A stretch of DNA of 64,000 nucleotides from an uncultured Actinomycetes bacterium (GCA_903825895.1 CAIKCI010000023.1:1-64000), one strand, 5' to 3'; positions 8,905-23,023 are shown, counted from the stretch's first letter. A program made the numbers and translations. Notes: a model not told the origin generated them from the sequence alone.

Positions 8905-8975
8905 CGACTGCGATCCGTTCGGGGGTAGACCGGTCCCGTCGCTTGGACAAAGGGCGTCGGTCCTTGAGGGCTCAT
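8901..8975 (-). CDS. 24-codon leader ORF overlapping the purF start
   Basis: An ATG at 8975 preceded by GTAGGAGGGCG opens a 24-codon frame, MSPQGPTPFVQ...TDRSR, whose TGA shares bases with the purF ATG (ATGA). This is the best ribosome-binding site in the region, so purF may be translated by re-initiation. Two readings are possible: a genuine leader peptide coupling or modulating purF translation, or a frame error that has cut a natural N-terminal propeptide from PurF, which otherwise begins unusually close to its catalytic Cys. The sequence alone does not decide. Confidence 0.5.
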   Translation of the reverse strand: MSPQGPTPFVQATGPVYPRTDRSR

Positions 8976-9021
8976 CGCCCTCCTACTTTCTCACATGGAC
9001 GGACCTGTCGCATCCCAACGA

Positions 9022-9027
9022 TACGCT
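9022..9027 (+). promoter_or_regulatory. -10 hexamer TACGCT, leaderless start of PHP gene
   Basis: TACGCT lies seven bases before the ATG at 9035. No Shine-Dalgarno sequence is present, so transcription probably begins at or beside the start codon. No convincing -35 is seen. Confidence 0.45.
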
Positions 9028-9034
9028 TAGGCCA

Positions 9035-9946
9035 ATGATCGATCTTCATATGCACTCAGTCTGCTCTGACGGCACCGATTCCCCGGGGGATCTGGCGGAG
9101 AAAGTCGTGGCCGCCGGCCTCAGCGCCGCCGCGTTGACCGACCACGACACCACCATGGGCCACGAGGCCTACGGGGCAGTCCTTGCTGAGCACGGCATTG
9201 CGTTCATCCCGGGCGTCGAGATTTCGTGTCGCCACCAGGGGACGGGAGCGAGCACCCATGTCCTTTGCTACTTCGTCGAGGCCGATCCGCAGTCGCCCCT
9301 CCAGCAGATCCTGGCCGGGCTCCGCCATGACCGCTCAACGAGGAACCTGCGGCTCCTTGAGAAGCTCCATGAGCTCGGCTACGACACCATCACCGCCGAG
9401 CAGATCGAGGCCTTGGCCTCTAAGCCCTTGGTCGACGCTGGACGCCCCCATTTCGCCCAAGCAATCCAGGCGAACTACCCCGATGAGTTCGCAAGCGTCA
9501 ATGAGGTCTTTGCCAAATTGCTGGGCAACGACCAACCGGGATATATCCCAAAAGCCCACCTGTCGATCGCTGATGCCGCCCACGCCGCTTCAGCCTCGGG
9601 GGCCGTAGCGGTCATCGCCCACCCTCTCATTACCTTTTGCAACGATTCTGAGACCAATTGGACCGTTGACGCCCAACGGGCGCATCTCATCCCTCTTTTT
9701 GAAGAGTTCAAGCGAGACGGTGTGGTGGGCATCGAGACTCACTACTCACGACACTCCCCCGAGGAGACCCAGATGCTGCTTGATCTCTGTCAGGTCTTTG
9801 ATTTTGTTCCCACAGGTGGCTCGGACTTCCACGGATTCAACAAAAAAGATCTTGCCGTGGGCATCGGGGTTATCGAGAAAAAAGGAACTGCTGGAGAACT
9901 GCGAGTTCCCGACAGCACCATCGACGCGCTCAAAGCCCGTCGATAA
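9035..9946 (+). CDS. PHP-domain phosphoesterase
   Basis: The 303-residue protein has the PHP metal-binding set in order: DLHMHSVCSDG at the start, ALTDHDT near residue 37, PGVEISC, then VIAHPL, GIETHYSRH and GGSDFHG. This matches the stand-alone group that includes 3',5'-nucleoside bisphosphate phosphatase and RNase AM (YciV), which act on short RNAs or pAp. The domain architecture supports a cytoplasmic phosphoesterase, but the substrate is inferred. It stands divergent from purF and ends 4 bp from the convergent purL stop. Its start appears leaderless. Confidence 0.85.
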   Translation: MIDLHMHSVCSDGTDSPGDLAEKVVAAGLSAAALTDHDTTMGHEAYGAVLAEHGIAFIPGVEISCRHQGTGASTHVLCYFVEADPQSPLQQILAGLRHDRSTRNLRLLEKLHELGYDTITAEQIEALASKPLVDAGRPHFAQAIQANYPDEFASVNEVFAKLLGNDQPGYIPKAHLSIADAAHAASASGAVAVIAHPLITFCNDSETNWTVDAQRAHLIPLFEEFKRDGVVGIETHYSRHSPEETQMLLDLCQVFDFVPTGGSDFHGFNKKDLAVGIGVIEKKGTAGELRVPDSTIDALKARR

Positions 9947-9950
9947 ATCG

Positions 9951-12245
9951 TTACGACGCAGACGCTGCGTCGAGGGCCTCGCCAAGGGCATGGTTGGAGC
10001 GATAGATCAACGCTTCCAGGCTCAACGAGACAAGAGCGTCGATGCTCAGGTCATCGCCACCGGTCTGGCCGAGAACACTCAGCGCAACCCCTGCGACATT
10101 TGCTCGCTCCACCAATGCATCAAGGTCACGAGTCGTGGCCAAGAATCGTCCCGGGTGCTCGCAGAAGGCCTCGGCAATTCCCTGAATGCCTTCAACCCGG
10201 ACACCTACACCGCTTGCGGTCGCCATCTCCGCTGCCGCGAGGGCTATTCCTCCCGAGCCAACGTCATGGATCGAAGCCAGGAGTCCGTCGCTGCCTCCCG
10301 CTGATTCAGCAACCAAGTTCGCCACAAATGCACAGGTCGCCTTATGGGCGTCGCTGTCCATGACAAAGAGCGTGCCGCCTCGGCGACCCGCAACGTCGAC
10401 CGCCAAACTGCTTCCCGCCAATGAAAAGGCGTGCGCTCCAATGGCTTCGCGCTCACCCACGAGCACCAGAGTCTCACCGGCCTCCCAGGCAAGAGAAGGC
10501 GGTCGTTCAAGAAGTTCCTCAACAAAGCCCAGCGTTCCCACGACCGGTGTCGGGTCGATATCAACGCCACCACTTTCGTTATAAAGCGAGACGTTGCCGC
10601 CAATAACGGGAAGCCCATAGGCGAGGCACGCTTCGGTCATGCCATCGATCGATTCGCTGAGCTGCCACATGACTTCGGGGTGCTCTGGATTTCCAAAGTT
10701 CAAACAGTTTACGATCGCCACTGCAGTTGCTCCGGTCACGGCGACGTTGGCCAGTCCTTCAGCGACGGTGGCCGCGGTACCTGCCCGGGGGTCTAACGCA
10801 CACCAGCGGGGATTCGAGTCCGTCGAGATGGCCATGCCCTTCGATGACGCCGGAAGCCCGGGACCAGCCAAGCGAAGGAGCGCGGCATCGGCACCGGGTC
10901 CAATCACGGTATTCAAAAACAATTGGTGGTCGTACTGTTGATAGACGAGATGAGCGTCACCAAGCAGCGCCAAGACCGCAGCAGTACCGTCGATGTCGGC
11001 CAAGGCATCGGTGGGGTCGTCGTCGAGGAGCGCTGCTCTGCTCGCCGGCTCGGCCATGGGGCGCTCATAAAGCGGCGCGTCATCGGCCAAGGCTGCGGCG
11101 GGGACTTCTGCCAGGATCTCGCCATCGAAACCATCGCGCAGACGCAAGAGGCCAATCGGTTCTCCATTGGCATCGATTCCTGGGTCGGTAACCCTCCCGA
11201 TGACCGTTGCCGAGACTTCCCATTGTGCGCACAGTGCTTCAACCTGAGCGAGACCCGCCGGGGTGACGATGGCCAACATCCTCTCTTGACTTTCCGAGGT
11301 CATCACTTCCCAAGGCTCCATACCGGGCTCTCGTCGAGGAATCGCAGTGACGTCGACGTCCATCCCAACGCGCCCCTTCGCTGCGGTCTCTGATGTGGCG
11401 CAGGCCAATCCCGCACCGCCGAGGTCTTGAATTCCTACAACAAGCCCTTCATCAAGCAGTGCGAGGCAGGCTTCAATCAAGCGCTTTTCTTCGTAGGGGT
11501 CACCTACTTGGACACTCGGCCGCTTGTCATCGTCAAGCGTCGCTGCCCCATCGGCTCCTTCAAAGCCCGCCGATGCCAGAACCGAGACGCCGCCGATGCC
11601 ATCACGACCCGTTGATGATCCAAGAAGCACGGCGAGGTTTCCTGTTCCCGTTGCCGCGCTCAACACCAAGCGCTCCACGGGCAGTGCTCCCACGCAAAGC
11701 ACATTGACCAAAGGGTTACTTTGATAACAGCGGTCGAAGGTTAACTCGCCGCCGATCGTGGGTACACCGACTGAGTTGCCGTAGTTCGAAATTCCCGACA
11801 CCACGCCTTCAACCAGCCAACGCTGACGTGCGTCGTTGGGTTCGCCAAAGAACAACGGATCCATCACAGCCAACGGCCGTGCTCCCATGGTGAAGATGTC
11901 ACGCAGGATCCCACCCACACCGGTCGCGGCACCTTGTGCTGGCTCAATCGCTGAGGGGTGGTTGTGGCTTTCAATACGGATCGCTACGGCAATACCGTCG
12001 CCCGCATCAACAACCCCGGCGTTCTCTCCAGGGCCAACAAGCACGGTTGGCCCCGTAGTGGGAAGACGTTTCAGGTGGATCCGTGATGACTTATAGGAAC
12101 AGTGCTCCGACCACATGACCCCAAACAGTGCCAGCTCAAGAGCGTTTGGTTCTCGATCCAGCGCGGAAACAATGTCATCAAATTCGGAGTCCGTCAGCCC
12201 AAGCGCTCGATGCAGAGCTTCGGAGGTTTCGCTTCGTTCGGCCAC
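9951..12245 (-). CDS. purL: phosphoribosylformylglycinamidine synthase, large subunit PurL
   Basis: PurL is the ATP-using subunit that works with PurQ and PurS to convert FGAR to FGAM. The 764-residue length is that of the small PurL type, not the 1300-residue fused form, which agrees with the separate purS and purQ nearby. The N-terminal MWSEHCSYKSSR, GPGENAGVVD, ESHNHPSAIEP and GVGGILRDIF stretches are typical, with a second AIRS-like repeat after about residue 420. It stands alone, away from the purA-purQ operon, with a GTG start and its own likely leaderless promoter. Confidence 0.96.
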   Translation of the reverse strand: MAERSETSEALHRALGLTDSEFDDIVSALDREPNALELALFGVMWSEHCSYKSSRIHLKRLPTTGPTVLVGPGENAGVVDAGDGIAVAIRIESHNHPSAIEPAQGAATGVGGILRDIFTMGARPLAVMDPLFFGEPNDARQRWLVEGVVSGISNYGNSVGVPTIGGELTFDRCYQSNPLVNVLCVGALPVERLVLSAATGTGNLAVLLGSSTGRDGIGGVSVLASAGFEGADGAATLDDDKRPSVQVGDPYEEKRLIEACLALLDEGLVVGIQDLGGAGLACATSETAAKGRVGMDVDVTAIPRREPGMEPWEVMTSESQERMLAIVTPAGLAQVEALCAQWEVSATVIGRVTDPGIDANGEPIGLLRLRDGFDGEILAEVPAAALADDAPLYERPMAEPASRAALLDDDPTDALADIDGTAAVLALLGDAHLVYQQYDHQLFLNTVIGPGADAALLRLAGPGLPASSKGMAISTDSNPRWCALDPRAGTAATVAEGLANVAVTGATAVAIVNCLNFGNPEHPEVMWQLSESIDGMTEACLAYGLPVIGGNVSLYNESGGVDIDPTPVVGTLGFVEELLERPPSLAWEAGETLVLVGEREAIGAHAFSLAGSSLAVDVAGRRGGTLFVMDSDAHKATCAFVANLVAESAGGSDGLLASIHDVGSGGIALAAAEMATASGVGVRVEGIQGIAEAFCEHPGRFLATTRDLDALVERANVAGVALSVLGQTGGDDLSIDALVSLSLEALIYRSNHALGEALDAASAS

Positions 12246-12762
12246 ACTTCTAACCTAGTAGGCCGAGCGGGGTCACTCCCGTCTGAACCAACCAAATCAT
12301 GCTGCATCGGCGCCACCTACTGCGACCAAGAAGAAGCGCCTTGCGCCGTTGGCAGATTGATCGACCTCTTGGTGATTCCATTCGCCCCGACCTCCACACA
12401 CCATGTTGAAAACCGGAGAGCCCATCTCCATAAAAGGTGAAGGATCACTCAGCGACAACGAGAAGCCATCCCAGCCAGTGGAAAGCACTGAGCGACCGCG
12501 CTAAGAAAAGGAATGCTGCGACCTTGGCTGGCGAACGACCAAGGACCTCAGCGGGGACTCTTTTCAAAATCTCCCGTTGAGGCCCAAAATATTGGCACAT
12601 ATGCCTGTTGGGCCGACCGTTGTGGAGAGAATCCATGCGGTTAGATTTAATCTATCAAATAGATACCAATAATATATTCAGATCGTACCTAAAACTAACG
12701 TTTATTCGGTATAGTTAATTCAAGAGTATTTACAAGAATTCAAACGATAACTAGGGAGAATA
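12246..12762. other. 517-bp intergenic region with AT-rich promoter zone
   Basis: This divergent gap separates purL from the next plus-strand gene. The only frames (12297-12488 and 12445-12636, minus) overlap each other and lack ribosome-binding sites, so I do not call them. Bases 12640-12760 are strikingly AT-rich and contain the perfect inverted repeat ATCTAT-CAA-ATAGAT (12650-12664). A TATAGT at 12709-12714 could be a -10 for the plus-strand gene. No RNA family is recognised. Confidence 0.5.
12252..12257 (-). promoter_or_regulatory. -10 hexamer TAGGTT before purL
   Basis: On the minus strand TAGGTT is followed by six bases and then the purL GTG at 12245. There is no Shine-Dalgarno sequence, so a leaderless purL transcript is likely. 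The -35 is not evident. Confidence 0.4.
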
Positions 12763-13179
12763 GTGGCTGCAGCATCGAAGTCAACCATGTCGAAAGAGCA
12801 CAAGGACGCACTGGCCCAGGGTCGCCGTGAAGGCGCCGCTGTTCGCCGGTACTTAGAAGCAATCTCGGCATCTCGTGGCAAGCGGGGCCGCAAGCGCACC
12901 CCCGCTTCGGTAGAGCGCCGTATCCGGGCCATCGATTCCGAACTCGAAACCACCGACGTGCTCCAAGGACTTCTCCTTCGTCAAGAGCGAAAAGATCTCG
13001 AGGACGAGTTGAAGCGACTTTCTACGGCCAGTGACCTCAAAGCGCTCGAGAAAGAATTCATCAGCTCGGCCGCCGCCTACGGAGACCGTAAAGGTATCGA
13101 TTACTCAACGTGGCGTGAAGCAGGCGTCCCACCAATTGTGCTTCAAAAAGCAGGCGTCAAGCGCACTCGCCGGGTCTAG
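12763..13179 (+). CDS. conserved hypothetical charged helical protein
   Basis: The 138-residue product is highly charged and lacks membrane segments. An N-terminal Lys/Arg-rich stretch (GKRGRKRTPASVERR, about residues 39-53) is followed by a helical, coiled-coil-like region to about residue 105. It ends with a conserved-looking TWREAGVPPIVLQKAGV. The length and ending recall uncharacterised actinobacterial proteins, possibly nucleic-acid binding (inference from charge only). GGGAG seven bases upstream supports the GTG start, with an alternative ATG at codon 9. Its stop abuts the purQ stop with no intervening base. Confidence 0.7.
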   Translation: MAAASKSTMSKEHKDALAQGRREGAAVRRYLEAISASRGKRGRKRTPASVERRIRAIDSELETTDVLQGLLLRQERKDLEDELKRLSTASDLKALEKEFISSAAAYGDRKGIDYSTWREAGVPPIVLQKAGVKRTRRV

Positions 13180-13857
13180 CTAGACCTGCGCAGTTGAAGA
13201 ACTGTGAAGGAAAGAACTCAGTAAGACGTTGCCGTCTTGTGAGCCCAATAACGATGAGATTGCTCTCTCGGGATGCGGCATTAACCCAACGATATTTCCT
13301 GCCTCATTCGTAATGCCCGCAATGTCATCGATTGATCCGTTGGGATTCTCTCTGTAGCGCAGGACGATTCGCTCTTGATCTCGCAACATCGAGAGGGTTT
13401 CGCTGTCGCAGGTATAACTTCCCGAGAAGTGATTAATGGGAATCGAGAGTTCTTGGCCCACCGTGGCCGTTGCGGTCAACACTGACCGCGTTGACGAGAC
13501 GATCAAGGTCGTGGGCTTGCAAAGAAACGTCAGACCTCTGTTTTTCTGCAAGGCGCCCGGTAGGAGCTGAGCTTCACAGAGGACTTGGAATCCGTTACAA
13601 ATTCCAAGAATTGGTCCACCGTCGTTCCCAAAGGCACTGACCGCATCCATGATCGGGCTGAAGCGGGCAATGGCACCGGGTCGTACGTAGTCCCCGTGAG
13701 CAAATCCTCCGGGAAGCACAATCCCGTCAAAGCCCTTGAGTGAGGTTTCGGTATGAAAGACCAACGAAGCATCCGCCCCAAGCTGGTCGAGGGCAACAAC
13801 GGCGTCGTGTTCGCAGTTCGTTCCGGGAAAGACCACCACACCGATTCGGCTGGTCAT
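13180..13857 (-). CDS. purQ: phosphoribosylformylglycinamidine synthase, glutaminase subunit PurQ
   Basis: PurQ releases ammonia from glutamine and passes it to PurL. The class I glutaminase marks are all present in the 225 residues: VVFPGTNCEHD at the start, PGGFAHGDYVRPG, nucleophile Cys in LGICNGFQ, and the His-Glu pair in MPHPERA. Its start overlaps the purS stop by 4 bp (ATGA). It is the last gene of the purA-purQ operon and meets the convergent plus-strand gene stop to stop (TAG/CTA). Confidence 0.96.
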   Translation of the reverse strand: MTSRIGVVVFPGTNCEHDAVVALDQLGADASLVFHTETSLKGFDGIVLPGGFAHGDYVRPGAIARFSPIMDAVSAFGNDGGPILGICNGFQVLCEAQLLPGALQKNRGLTFLCKPTTLIVSSTRSVLTATATVGQELSIPINHFSGSYTCDSETLSMLRDQERIVLRYRENPNGSIDDIAGITNEAGNIVGLMPHPERAISSLLGSQDGNVLLSSFLHSSSTAQV

Positions 13858-14108
13858 GAGAGTTCGGTGACCTCAATCTCGTAGCGCTCAATAATGGGGT
13901 TCGCCAAGAGTCGGTCAGCCAACGACGCCGCGGTCGATTGCGCCTCTTCTTTGTTCGTGGCGTCGAGTTCTACCTGGAATGAACGACCGGCCCTCACTGA
14001 GGCAATACCATCAAACCCCAGCGCCCCGAGGGCTCGCTCGATCGTCGCCCCTTCGGGATCAGCGATTCCGGGACGCAACGACACTTCAACTCGAGCAATA
14101 AACCTCAC
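13854..14108 (-). CDS. purS: phosphoribosylformylglycinamidine synthase subunit PurS
   Basis: PurS is the small structural subunit that bridges PurL and PurQ in bacteria with a split FGAM synthase. The 84-residue protein begins RFIARVEVSLRPGIADPEG and has the usual RAGRSFQVEL strand. It overlaps purC upstream and purQ downstream by 4 bp each, which matches the need for balanced subunit amounts. Confidence 0.95.
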   Translation of the reverse strand: MRFIARVEVSLRPGIADPEGATIERALGALGFDGIASVRAGRSFQVELDATNKEEAQSTAASLADRLLANPIIERYEIEVTELS

Positions 14109-15019
14109 GACTGCGCACCGTACCAGTCTTTGAGCAACAAACCAGTCACCCGCTCATAGGCCTCTTGATAGCGGGCTGCTGTCACGGCCACGATCTCTTC
14201 AGGAACGCGCGGCGGCGGCGGCGTTTTGTCCCAATCAAGCGATGAGAGCCAGTCACGAAATGGCTGCTTATCGAAGGCTGGAGGAGTCTGCCCAAGCACA
14301 ATGGCATCGGCGGGCCACAGCCGAGAAGAGTCAGGCGTGATGACTTCATCGCAGAGCACCAGCTTCCCATCGACAAAGCCCAACTCAAACTTCGTGTCCG
14401 CTAACACCAGTCCGACTCCAGCACAGCGAGTGGCCGCTGCGTTGAAGAGCGCGAGGCACATCGCAGACGCCTGGGCAACGACGTCAGGGTCTACAAGTGC
14501 TTCCGCCTGGGTCACACTGATGTTGAGGTCATGGCCTTCTTCAGCTTTCGTAGACGGCGTAAACATCGGCGTTGGGAGCGCAGAGCCCAATTGAAGTCCC
14601 CTCGGCGCCTCCATCGTGTGAATCGTGCCATTTTGTTCATACTCTTCAAACGCTTGACCAGCGAGACGGCCACGAACGATGCATTCAAGAGGCAACATGG
14701 TCGCCGACCGTACCACCATCGATCTCCCGTGAAACGAAGGCAGATCAACAAATCCGGGAACAAAGTCATCAATCACCATCGGGTCACACGACACAAGGCT
14801 TCCGGGAGCGACGGCGCCCAGTGCTTCAGACCAGTAGGCGGTCATCGCCGTGAGAACTCGACCCTTGTTCGGAATCACCTCATTCATCACCACATCGAAG
14901 GCACTGATTCGATCAGACGCCACCATCAAAAGATGGTCATCATCAAGCGAAAATAACTGACGAACCTTTCCTTCAAGGATCGGCGTCAGGCCCAGGTCTT
15001 GGAGGGTGACGGTACTCAA
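14105..15019 (-). CDS. purC: SAICAR synthetase
   Basis: PurC condenses CAIR with aspartate using ATP. The 304-residue form includes EGKVRQLFSLDD near the start, MVASDRISAFDVVM, PLECIVRGRLAG, and the C-terminal LADTKFELGF and DEVITPDSSRLWP. This is the longer actinobacterial-type PurC. Both ends overlap the neighbouring pur genes by 4 bp. Confidence 0.96.
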   Translation of the reverse strand: MSTVTLQDLGLTPILEGKVRQLFSLDDDHLLMVASDRISAFDVVMNEVIPNKGRVLTAMTAYWSEALGAVAPGSLVSCDPMVIDDFVPGFVDLPSFHGRSMVVRSATMLPLECIVRGRLAGQAFEEYEQNGTIHTMEAPRGLQLGSALPTPMFTPSTKAEEGHDLNISVTQAEALVDPDVVAQASAMCLALFNAAATRCAGVGLVLADTKFELGFVDGKLVLCDEVITPDSSRLWPADAIVLGQTPPAFDKQPFRDWLSSLDWDKTPPPPRVPEEIVAVTAARYQEAYERVTGLLLKDWYGAQS

Positions 15020-16322
15020 GGCTTGAGGTCCTTCAGCGCATCGAGATAGCGCGTGCGGTGGCGCAGCATCCGGTCAAGATCAAAGGCGACGTTGAGTTCA
15101 TCTTCGCTTAACGTGATCTCTTCGTCGGCCTCGAGTACCGCACGAAATGCCTGAGCCGTCTCTACCGACGTGCGTGCGGCCCGTTGAACGATGCGATAGG
15201 CATCGTCTCTGGTCATACCGTTATCAATCAACGTGAGGAGTACCGACTGGCTGTAGACCAGACCGAGGCTTCCTTCATTGAGGTTCTTGGCCGCTCGCTC
15301 AGCGTTAATCACAAGACCATCGATGAGTCCCGTTGCTTTACGTAAGACATAGAGCGTTAAGAGACATGCATCGGGAAGAATGACTCGCTCAACCGACGAG
15401 TGAGAGATGTCTCTCTCGTGCCACAGGGCAACATCTTCTAGTCCAGCCCCAAGATAGCCCCGAAGAACTCGAGCCAAGCCACTCAAGCGCTCAGAGAGCA
15501 CGGGGTTGCGCTTATGCGGCATCGCCGACGAACCCTTTTGACCAACCCCGAACGCTTCTTCGACTTCGCCCACTTCAGAGCGCGCCATGTGACGAATCTC
15601 AGTCGACAGGTGCTCAATCGTTGCTCCAACACTCGCGCAGGCATAGAGCAACTCTGCGTGACGATCACGCGCAATGACTTGTGTCGCCGGAACAGGCTGC
15701 AGGCCCAGCGCCGCACAAACATAGTCTTCGACGGCGGGATCAATATTCGAATAGGTGCCAACCGCACCTGAAAGCTTGCCGACAGCAATAGCCTCGCGCG
15801 CACGAGCGAGACGAACACGGTCTCGCTCTGCGGCAAGAGCGAACAGTGCCATCTTGGCGCCAAAGGTCGTTGGTTCTGCATGCATCCCATGTGTTCGCCC
15901 AACCACAGGAACATCGATCAACTCTTCAGCACGGCGGATCAGCACGCTCACCAGTTCTGCTGATCCTTCAAGGAGAAGATCCGCTGCCTTGGTGAGTTGC
16001 CAGCACAGCGCTGTGTCGACAACGTCCGACGAGGTCAATCCATAGTGAACCCAGGCCCCCTCCGGAGCGCCAATGGCCTGTTGCACAATGTCGACAAACG
16101 CTGCGGTGTCATGATTCGTGATCGCTTCGCGCTTATCGACGTCAGCAACAAAGTCTGCATCAATCTTAGGTGCTCGCTCACGACATTGAGCTGCATCGGC
16201 CTGGGGAACAATGCCGAGGTTGGCCAAGGCTTCAGTGGCGAGGAGCTCAACTTCTAACATCGCGCCAAAGCGTGCCTCATCTGAGAACAGCGCCGCCATA
16301 TCTTCCGGGGCATAGCGTCGAA

Positions 16323-16326
<4 letters not shown>
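15016..16326 (-). CDS. purB: adenylosuccinate lyase
   Basis: PurB cleaves SAICAR to AICAR and adenylosuccinate to AMP, so it serves both steps whose substrates are made by its operon neighbours PurC and PurA. The 436-residue protein begins with IRRYAPEDMAALFSDEARF, carries the catalytic His region GRTHGMHAEP, and has the fumarase/ASL signature GSSAMPHKRNP. The 4-bp overlaps on both sides indicate coupled translation. Confidence 0.96.
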
Positions 16327-18907
<2,581 letters not shown>

Positions 18908-18928
18908 CTAAAGGGCCGATAAAGCATC

Positions 18929-19012
18929 ATTCTAGCCTGAACCAGCCAGGTTGTCGCCTTAGAAAACGCCAAAGGTCACCTTTGAGGGGCTTCGATCGTT
19001 GAGACCGTCTCA
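18929..19012 (-). promoter_or_regulatory. candidate pur operon control region with two palindromes
   Basis: Upstream of purA are a possible -10, TAGAAT (18929-18934, minus strand), and two odd-centred palindromes: CAAAGGT-C-ACCTTTG at 18970-18984 and TGAGAC-C-GTCTCA at 19000-19012. Neither is followed by a T-tract on the minus strand, so they look more like protein-binding sites than a terminator of the hspR operon, though either role is possible. Confidence 0.4.
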
Positions 19013-19026
19013 CTCAGCGAGCGTGG

Positions 19027-19422
19027 CTAAAACGTAGTTCTCTTGGTAACACGAAAAATCGCAGGGGACTGGTTCAACGGGACAATCTCTCGACGATGCG
19101 ACCGAGAAATCTCTACAATATCTTGTCGATGTTGTTCTTCTCGCGCACGGAGTTCTTGACGAAGTACCTCCACCTCACGTTCCAACGCCAGAACCCGACG
19201 TACTCCTTCGAGATTCAGCCCTTCGCTTGTTAACTCCTGAATCCGGCGCAAGCGATCCAGATCTTGCTCGGAGAATCGTCGCGATCCACCCGCCGTGCGG
19301 CTGGGGTCCAAGAGACCGCCACGCTCATAGTTTCTGAGCGTTTGTGGGTGAACTCCTGCGAGTTCAGCCGCTACCGAGATAACGTAGACCGCTCGGTGAG
19401 CATCTTGGCGATTCCCCGTCAT
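19027..19422 (-). CDS. hspR: MerR-family heat-shock repressor HspR
   Basis: HspR is the autoregulatory repressor of actinobacterial dnaK operons and uses DnaK as co-repressor. The 131-residue protein has the MerR-type helix-turn-helix and wing: AAELAGVHPQTLRNYERGGLLDPSR then SRRFSEQDLDRLRRI (about residues 18-63). A coiled-coil segment follows (about 70-105). It is the last gene of dnaK-grpE-dnaJ-hspR and overlaps the dnaJ stop by 4 bp. I found no clear HAIR inverted repeat in front of dnaK, so its operator here may be diverged. Confidence 0.92.
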   Translation of the reverse strand: MTGNRQDAHRAVYVISVAAELAGVHPQTLRNYERGGLLDPSRTAGGSRRFSEQDLDRLRRIQELTSEGLNLEGVRRVLALEREVEVLRQELRAREEQHRQDIVEISRSHRREIVPLNQSPAIFRVTKRTTF

Positions 19423-20546
19423 GGCGTGGTCTCCTCTTCTTTCGTTGACGCCAGCGCGCCATCAAGTGCTTCAATCGCTTCTCGCTGAGCTTCGGTCAGG
19501 TGTTTTGGCACGACAACCTCAATCTTGACAAGCAAGTCGCCTGCCGCCTTTGCTTTTTTGCCTGTTCCGGCCGGGACACCGTGACCCTTGACCCGCATGG
19601 TCGTTCCGCCCTGTGTGCCTGCTGGCACCTTCAAAGTCACCGGATCGTCCAAGGTCGGGACGGTGATCTGCGTTCCTAATGCAGCCTGAGGAAAGCTCAC
19701 CGATGCCTTCGTCGTGAGGTTTCTTCCGCTTCTTCCGAAGCGACGATCGCTCGCCACGTGAACAGTCACAAAGAGATCTCCGGGAGGACCATTGAGCTGT
19801 CCCGGTGCGCCGCGTCCTTTCACGCGAATCCGCTGTCCGTCTTCGACTCCCGCGGGAATACGAACCTTGACGTTACGCGTCGACTTCTCCCGGCCTGTTC
19901 CATGACAGTCAGAACACGGGGTCTCGATGACGTGACCTCGTCCATTGCAGTCTGGACACACGTTCGAAAGTGAGAACGGTCCTTGATTATCCGTCAGCGA
20001 TCCCGAACCACCACACTTGGCACACGTTTTCATCGAAGTGCCCGGCGAGGCACCAGAACCACGACAGGTTGAACAACGCGCGTCTGACGGCAAGTTCACG
20101 CTCGTGGTCACTCCTTGAACAGCATCGCGAAACGCTAAGTGGAGGCCCGCATCAATGTCTGCTCCCCGTTGGGGTCCGCGCTGGCGACGGCCACGACCTT
20201 GTCGGCCAAAGAGGCCGCCGAAGAGATCGCTTAAGTCACCCATGTCTTGGCCCTGGAACCCATTCGGGTCAAAGCCACTACCACCACCGAAGCCGCCGTT
20301 GAATCCCCCCGCGGCAGGACCAAGGCGTTGGACTTCGTCATATTCTTTGCGCTTCACTCCGTCACCAAGAACGTCGTAGGCCGCAGAGATCTCTTTAAAG
20401 CGTTCTTCAGAACCTGGGTTGGCGTCAGGGTGGTGTTGTTTCGCCAGTTTTCGGTACGCGCGCGTGATCTCTTTGTCCGTAGCGCTCTTCGTCACGCCAA
20501 GGTCCTTGTAGTAGTCCTTCTCGAACCACTCCCGCTGTGCGGTCAC
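19419..20546 (-). CDS. dnaJ: co-chaperone DnaJ
   Basis: DnaJ delivers unfolded clients to DnaK and stimulates its ATPase. The J domain (residues 9-75) has the HPD tripeptide in QHHPDANPG. A Gly/Phe-rich stretch follows (about 80-120), then four CxxCxGxG zinc repeats (about 155-220, starting CSTCRGSG) and the C-terminal substrate domains. The length of 375 is normal. The GTG start lies three bases after the grpE stop. Confidence 0.96.
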   Translation of the reverse strand: MTAQREWFEKDYYKDLGVTKSATDKEITRAYRKLAKQHHPDANPGSEERFKEISAAYDVLGDGVKRKEYDEVQRLGPAAGGFNGGFGGGSGFDPNGFQGQDMGDLSDLFGGLFGRQGRGRRQRGPQRGADIDAGLHLAFRDAVQGVTTSVNLPSDARCSTCRGSGASPGTSMKTCAKCGGSGSLTDNQGPFSLSNVCPDCNGRGHVIETPCSDCHGTGREKSTRNVKVRIPAGVEDGQRIRVKGRGAPGQLNGPPGDLFVTVHVASDRRFGRSGRNLTTKASVSFPQAALGTQITVPTLDDPVTLKVPAGTQGGTTMRVKGHGVPAGTGKKAKAAGDLLVKIEVVVPKHLTEAQREAIEALDGALASTKEEETTP

Positions 20547-20549
20547 GAG

Positions 20550-23023
<2,474 letters not shown>

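Noticed and set aside
10244-12440. Several open frames opposite and across purL
   Set aside because: They are shadows of the purL reading frame caused by GC-rich codon use, with no independent signals.
12297-12636. Two short minus-strand frames upstream of purL
   Set aside because: They overlap each other in different frames, lack ribosome-binding sites and resemble nothing known; more likely spacer.
18970-19012. Intrinsic terminator of the hspR operon
   Set aside because: The palindromes are short and no T-tract follows on the minus strand; listed instead as possible operators.
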